A DNA stretch of 7,004 nt from Deltaproteobacteria bacterium (GTDB lineage Bacteria > Desulfobacterota > Syntrophia > Syntrophales > UBA2210), in assembly GCA_011056825.1 (NCBI GenBank), contig DSBH01000067.1:1-7004 (forward strand). The letters are read 5' to 3'. Shown here piece by piece: positions 6,033 to 7,004 of this stretch. The notes below the pieces were generated by a model, which had not been told where the DNA came from, did no database searches, and worked only from the letters and a program-made list of their open reading frames with translations. A program made the translations under genes and the position numbers. The stretch's first letter is position 1. The number at the start of each line of letters is the position of its first letter.

Positions 6033-6175
6033 CAACCTGCACCTATGCAGCTCAAGCAGATTGTGATCGCCTTTTCCCAGACCGCCGAGGCTTCTCCCGC
6101 ATTAATACCCGCGACCAGGAGTACGAGAAACAGGAGAACAAGTGCATATGAAACCGGGCTGCCATTTGTTGCCAT
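6032..6175 (-). CDS. Small membrane peptide with C-terminal CxxC (CD1871A-like)
   Basis: This is a 47-residue peptide with one hydrophobic helix (about 9-26), a short helical linker, and a C-terminus ICLSCIGAG carrying C40 and C43, the only cysteines. This layout (one helix, GE, then KA.[NT]IC..CIG.G at the very end) matches what I recall of the CD1871A-family CxxC proteins that sit next to NapH-like iron-sulfur proteins. The family name is from memory and needs a profile search. The frame is open back to 6310, but that extension lies inside the thioredoxin gene and is basic nonsense. The ATG at 6175 has AAAGAG (6190-6185) 9 bases upstream; an ATG at 6184 directly abuts that element and is less likely. 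It begins 31 bases after the thioredoxin stop, and its TGA overlaps the next ATG by one base. It could be a redox-active dithiol or a metal-binding accessory to the downstream membrane protein. Confidence 0.75.
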   Translation of the reverse strand: MATNGSPVSYALVLLFLVLLVAGINAGEASAVWEKAITICLSCIGAG

Positions 6176-6206
6176 GTTTTTCATCTCTTTGCTGACCGGC
6201 AGAAAT

Positions 6207-6704
6207 TTACCGCTCACAGGCTTCAAAAAGTTCGTTGATTTTCGCCTCGAATTCGCTTGTCGACTTCCAGCCGCCGATCTGCTTTTCGAGAACCCTGCCT
6301 TTTGAAACAATTATTTTATAGGGGACATAAGAAATATTAAATGCTTTCATGACTTTCTCGCCGCCCCAGTATACCGGAAACGTCAGTCCCAACTGGTCAA
6401 CCAGCCTCTGGATTTCTTCCGCCGTGCCGAAATCGATGCTTACCACAAAAATACCGAGTCCTTTGTCGCCGTATTTCTCGTACATCTCCTGGTAAGCCGT
6501 CAATTCGCTCCGGCATGCCCCGCAGCGGGATGTCATTATCGAAATGAATATAGGACAGTTTTCTTCCCTGGTCAGCTGCTCAACGCCGGGCGCGTCGATG
6601 CCGACGACACTGTTCCGCGAAGCTTCGACATCAGCCGCTGCCGGACAAATAAATAAAAAAAACAAAACACATGCCCATAGCACAACAACTCGCAAATGCA
6701 TCAT
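6207..6704 (-). CDS. Secreted TlpA/ResA-like thioredoxin-fold protein
   Basis: This 165-residue thiol-disulfide protein is probably periplasmic. A signal peptide covers residues 1-24: a short basic start, a hydrophobic core of about 6-19, and a likely signal peptidase I site after AAA at 22-24. C20 is poor as a lipobox cysteine because residue -1 is isoleucine. The thioredoxin active site is C61-G-A-C64 in TSRCGACRSE, and the cis-proline is P128 in YVPYK. The FVVSIDFG (86-93) and FPVYWGG (109-115) segments resemble TlpA/ResA/AhpC-TSA relatives. Extra cysteines C50 and C163 are present. The ATG at 6704 follows AGGAAAGAG by about 6 bases; a second ATG at 6701 is possible. It is the first gene after the promoter at 6760-6788 and is followed by the CxxC peptide and NapH-like genes. 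It may reduce disulfides in a cytochrome or iron-sulfur assembly pathway. The CGAC site alone does not set direction. Confidence 0.85.
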   Translation of the reverse strand: MMHLRVVVLWACVLFFLFICPAAADVEASRNSVVGIDAPGVEQLTREENCPIFISIMTSRCGACRSELTAYQEMYEKYGDKGLGIFVVSIDFGTAEEIQRLVDQLGLTFPVYWGGEKVMKAFNISYVPYKIIVSKGRVLEKQIGGWKSTSEFEAKINELFEACER

Positions 6705-6759
6705 TACACTCTCTTTCCTGTAACAAACGGTATGATGTTGATTTGCCGTCGAATTTTGA

Positions 6760-6788
6760 AGTATATGTTCTTTTTATACACGGGTCAA
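6760..6788 (-). promoter_or_regulatory. Near-consensus sigma70 promoter for the seven-gene redox operon
   Basis: On the minus strand TTGACC (6788-6783) and TATACT (6765-6760) are separated by exactly 17 bases. Each box matches five of six consensus positions, and the spacer is AT-rich. The expected start is near 6751-6754, leaving a leader of about 48 bases before the ATG at 6704. No operator palindrome is obvious over it. Confidence 0.75.
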
Positions 6789-6895
6789 CAAGCCACTTTG
6801 GAACCGTCGACTTTTAACCCCAAATCCGCTATTGGTTTACCCTGTTCGTGGTACAGAAAGTTCAACACGCCGTTAATTCGGAGAGATATTGTCAA
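6785..6895 (-). other. Doubtful short ORF or gene remnant upstream of the operon promoter
   Basis: From a TTG at 6895 a minus-strand frame stays open for 36 codons to a TGA at 6787-6785. The frame is open ten codons further back, to a TAA just after the upstream gene end. The translation looks protein-like (INGVLNFLYHEQGKP, ADLGLKVDG), but no start codon has a suitably placed Shine-Dalgarno: GGAGGG at 6923-6918 is about 22 bases too far. The stop lies inside the -35 box of the downstream promoter. It could be a small protein, the decayed end of the neighbouring gene in another frame, or chance. Confidence 0.25.
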
Positions 6896-6932
6896 ATGTT
6901 GTGGATTGAGTTCCGTACCCTCCGGTTATTGC

Positions 6933-7004
6933 CTATGCCGCTTCCTGTAATTCTCCGTCGATGAACACCTTATTTTCTAATACGAGAGGTATCATGTCGT
7001 ACCC
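6933..7004 (-). CDS. C-terminal end of a gene entering from the right edge
   Basis: A minus-strand frame is open from the window edge to a TAG at 6935-6933, giving 23 residues (GYDMIPLVLENKVFIDGELQ and three more). The alternation of hydrophobic strands (IPLVLE, KVFID) is like the last beta-hairpin of a small alpha/beta or thioredoxin-like protein, but 23 residues cannot identify it. It points the same way as the redox operon and ends about 145 bases before that operon's promoter. No terminator follows. Confidence 0.5.
   Translation of the reverse strand, partial: GYDMIPLVLENKVFIDGELQEAA

Larger units (their letters stand above)
6705..7004. other. Right-edge intergenic region
   Basis: This 300-base stretch holds the thioredoxin ribosome binding site, the promoter at 6760-6788, a doubtful short minus-strand ORF (6785-6895), and the 3' end of another minus-strand gene (6933-7004). 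I see no terminator between that gene end and the promoter. A plus-strand ORF of 84 codons (6696-6950) runs antisense over the promoter. It has no recognisable features or ribosome binding site, and I do not call it. Confidence 0.5.

Noticed and set aside
6176..6310. Upstream extension of the CxxC peptide to 6310
   Set aside because: The added residues are encoded opposite no signal of their own, inside the thioredoxin coding region, are basic and featureless, and would put a hydrophilic segment of 45 residues before the helix.
6643..6647. Lipoprotein cysteine (C20) in the thioredoxin-like signal peptide
   Set aside because: The residues before the cysteine are L-F-I, with a bulky residue at -1, whereas a lipobox needs a small one. 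The AAA at 22-24 is a better signal peptidase I site.
6696..6950. 84-codon plus-strand ORF antisense to the operon promoter
   Set aside because: It starts within the thioredoxin start region, has no Shine-Dalgarno or known motif, and lies over a strong minus-strand promoter.
1..7004. CRISPR array, transposon, tRNA or rRNA genes
   Set aside because: No regularly spaced repeats, no transposase or terminal inverted repeats, and no cloverleaf or rRNA signature was recognised on either strand.

Overview
The window carries two convergent gene blocks and looks like a chromosomal segment of an anaerobic or microaerobic bacterium, most likely a deltaproteobacterial (Desulfobacterota or syntroph-like) lineage. 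That placement is inferred from gene content: a CoA-ester beta-oxidation pair beside a Tat-exported multi-cluster ferredoxin, a FdhI-like cytochrome b, a NapH-like polyferredoxin, an iron-type superoxide dismutase and a DUF493 protein. No rRNA or other taxonomic marker is present.

Left block, plus strand. An AT-rich, apparently non-coding leader (1-335) contains a strong hairpin plus T-tract at 251-286. It is followed by an enoyl-CoA hydratase (336-1100) and a 3-hydroxyacyl-CoA dehydrogenase (1125-2276), each behind a strong Shine-Dalgarno, and a textbook rho-independent terminator (2302-2337). Together the two enzymes would hydrate a 2-enoyl-CoA such as crotonyl-CoA and oxidise the 3-hydroxyacyl-CoA to 3-ketoacyl-CoA with NAD. 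No acyl-CoA dehydrogenase, thiolase or CoA transferase is in view.

Right block, minus strand. Seven tightly packed genes read leftward from a near-consensus sigma70 promoter (6760-6788): a secreted TlpA-like thioredoxin (6207-6704); a 47-residue membrane peptide ending in a CxxC motif (6032-6175), too short to be found unless its start is trimmed; a NapH/YccM-like membrane polyferredoxin (5136-6032); a Tat-exported, C-terminally anchored ferredoxin with four cluster motifs (4115-5110, GTG start); a FdhI-like four-helix cytochrome b with all four haem-ligand histidines (3295-4122); a Fe-type superoxide dismutase (2699-3295); and a DUF493/YbeD-like protein (2379-2702). Junctions are overlaps of 1, 8, 1 and 4 nt or gaps of 25 and 31 nt, so the block is very probably one operon with translational coupling.

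The right block is the most interesting part. It combines a periplasmic thiol module (thioredoxin, CxxC mini-protein, membrane iron-sulfur protein) with a quinone-reactive module (ferredoxin plus cytochrome b) that resembles the electron-transfer half of formate dehydrogenase-N without any catalytic subunit, and ends with an oxygen-defence enzyme. A reasonable inference is a membrane redox relay linking the quinone pool to periplasmic thiols or to an unknown partner. This is a hypothesis from synteny and motifs, not a demonstrated function.

At the right edge (6705-7004) lie the 3' end of another minus-strand gene (6933-7004), a doubtful short ORF, and the operon promoter.
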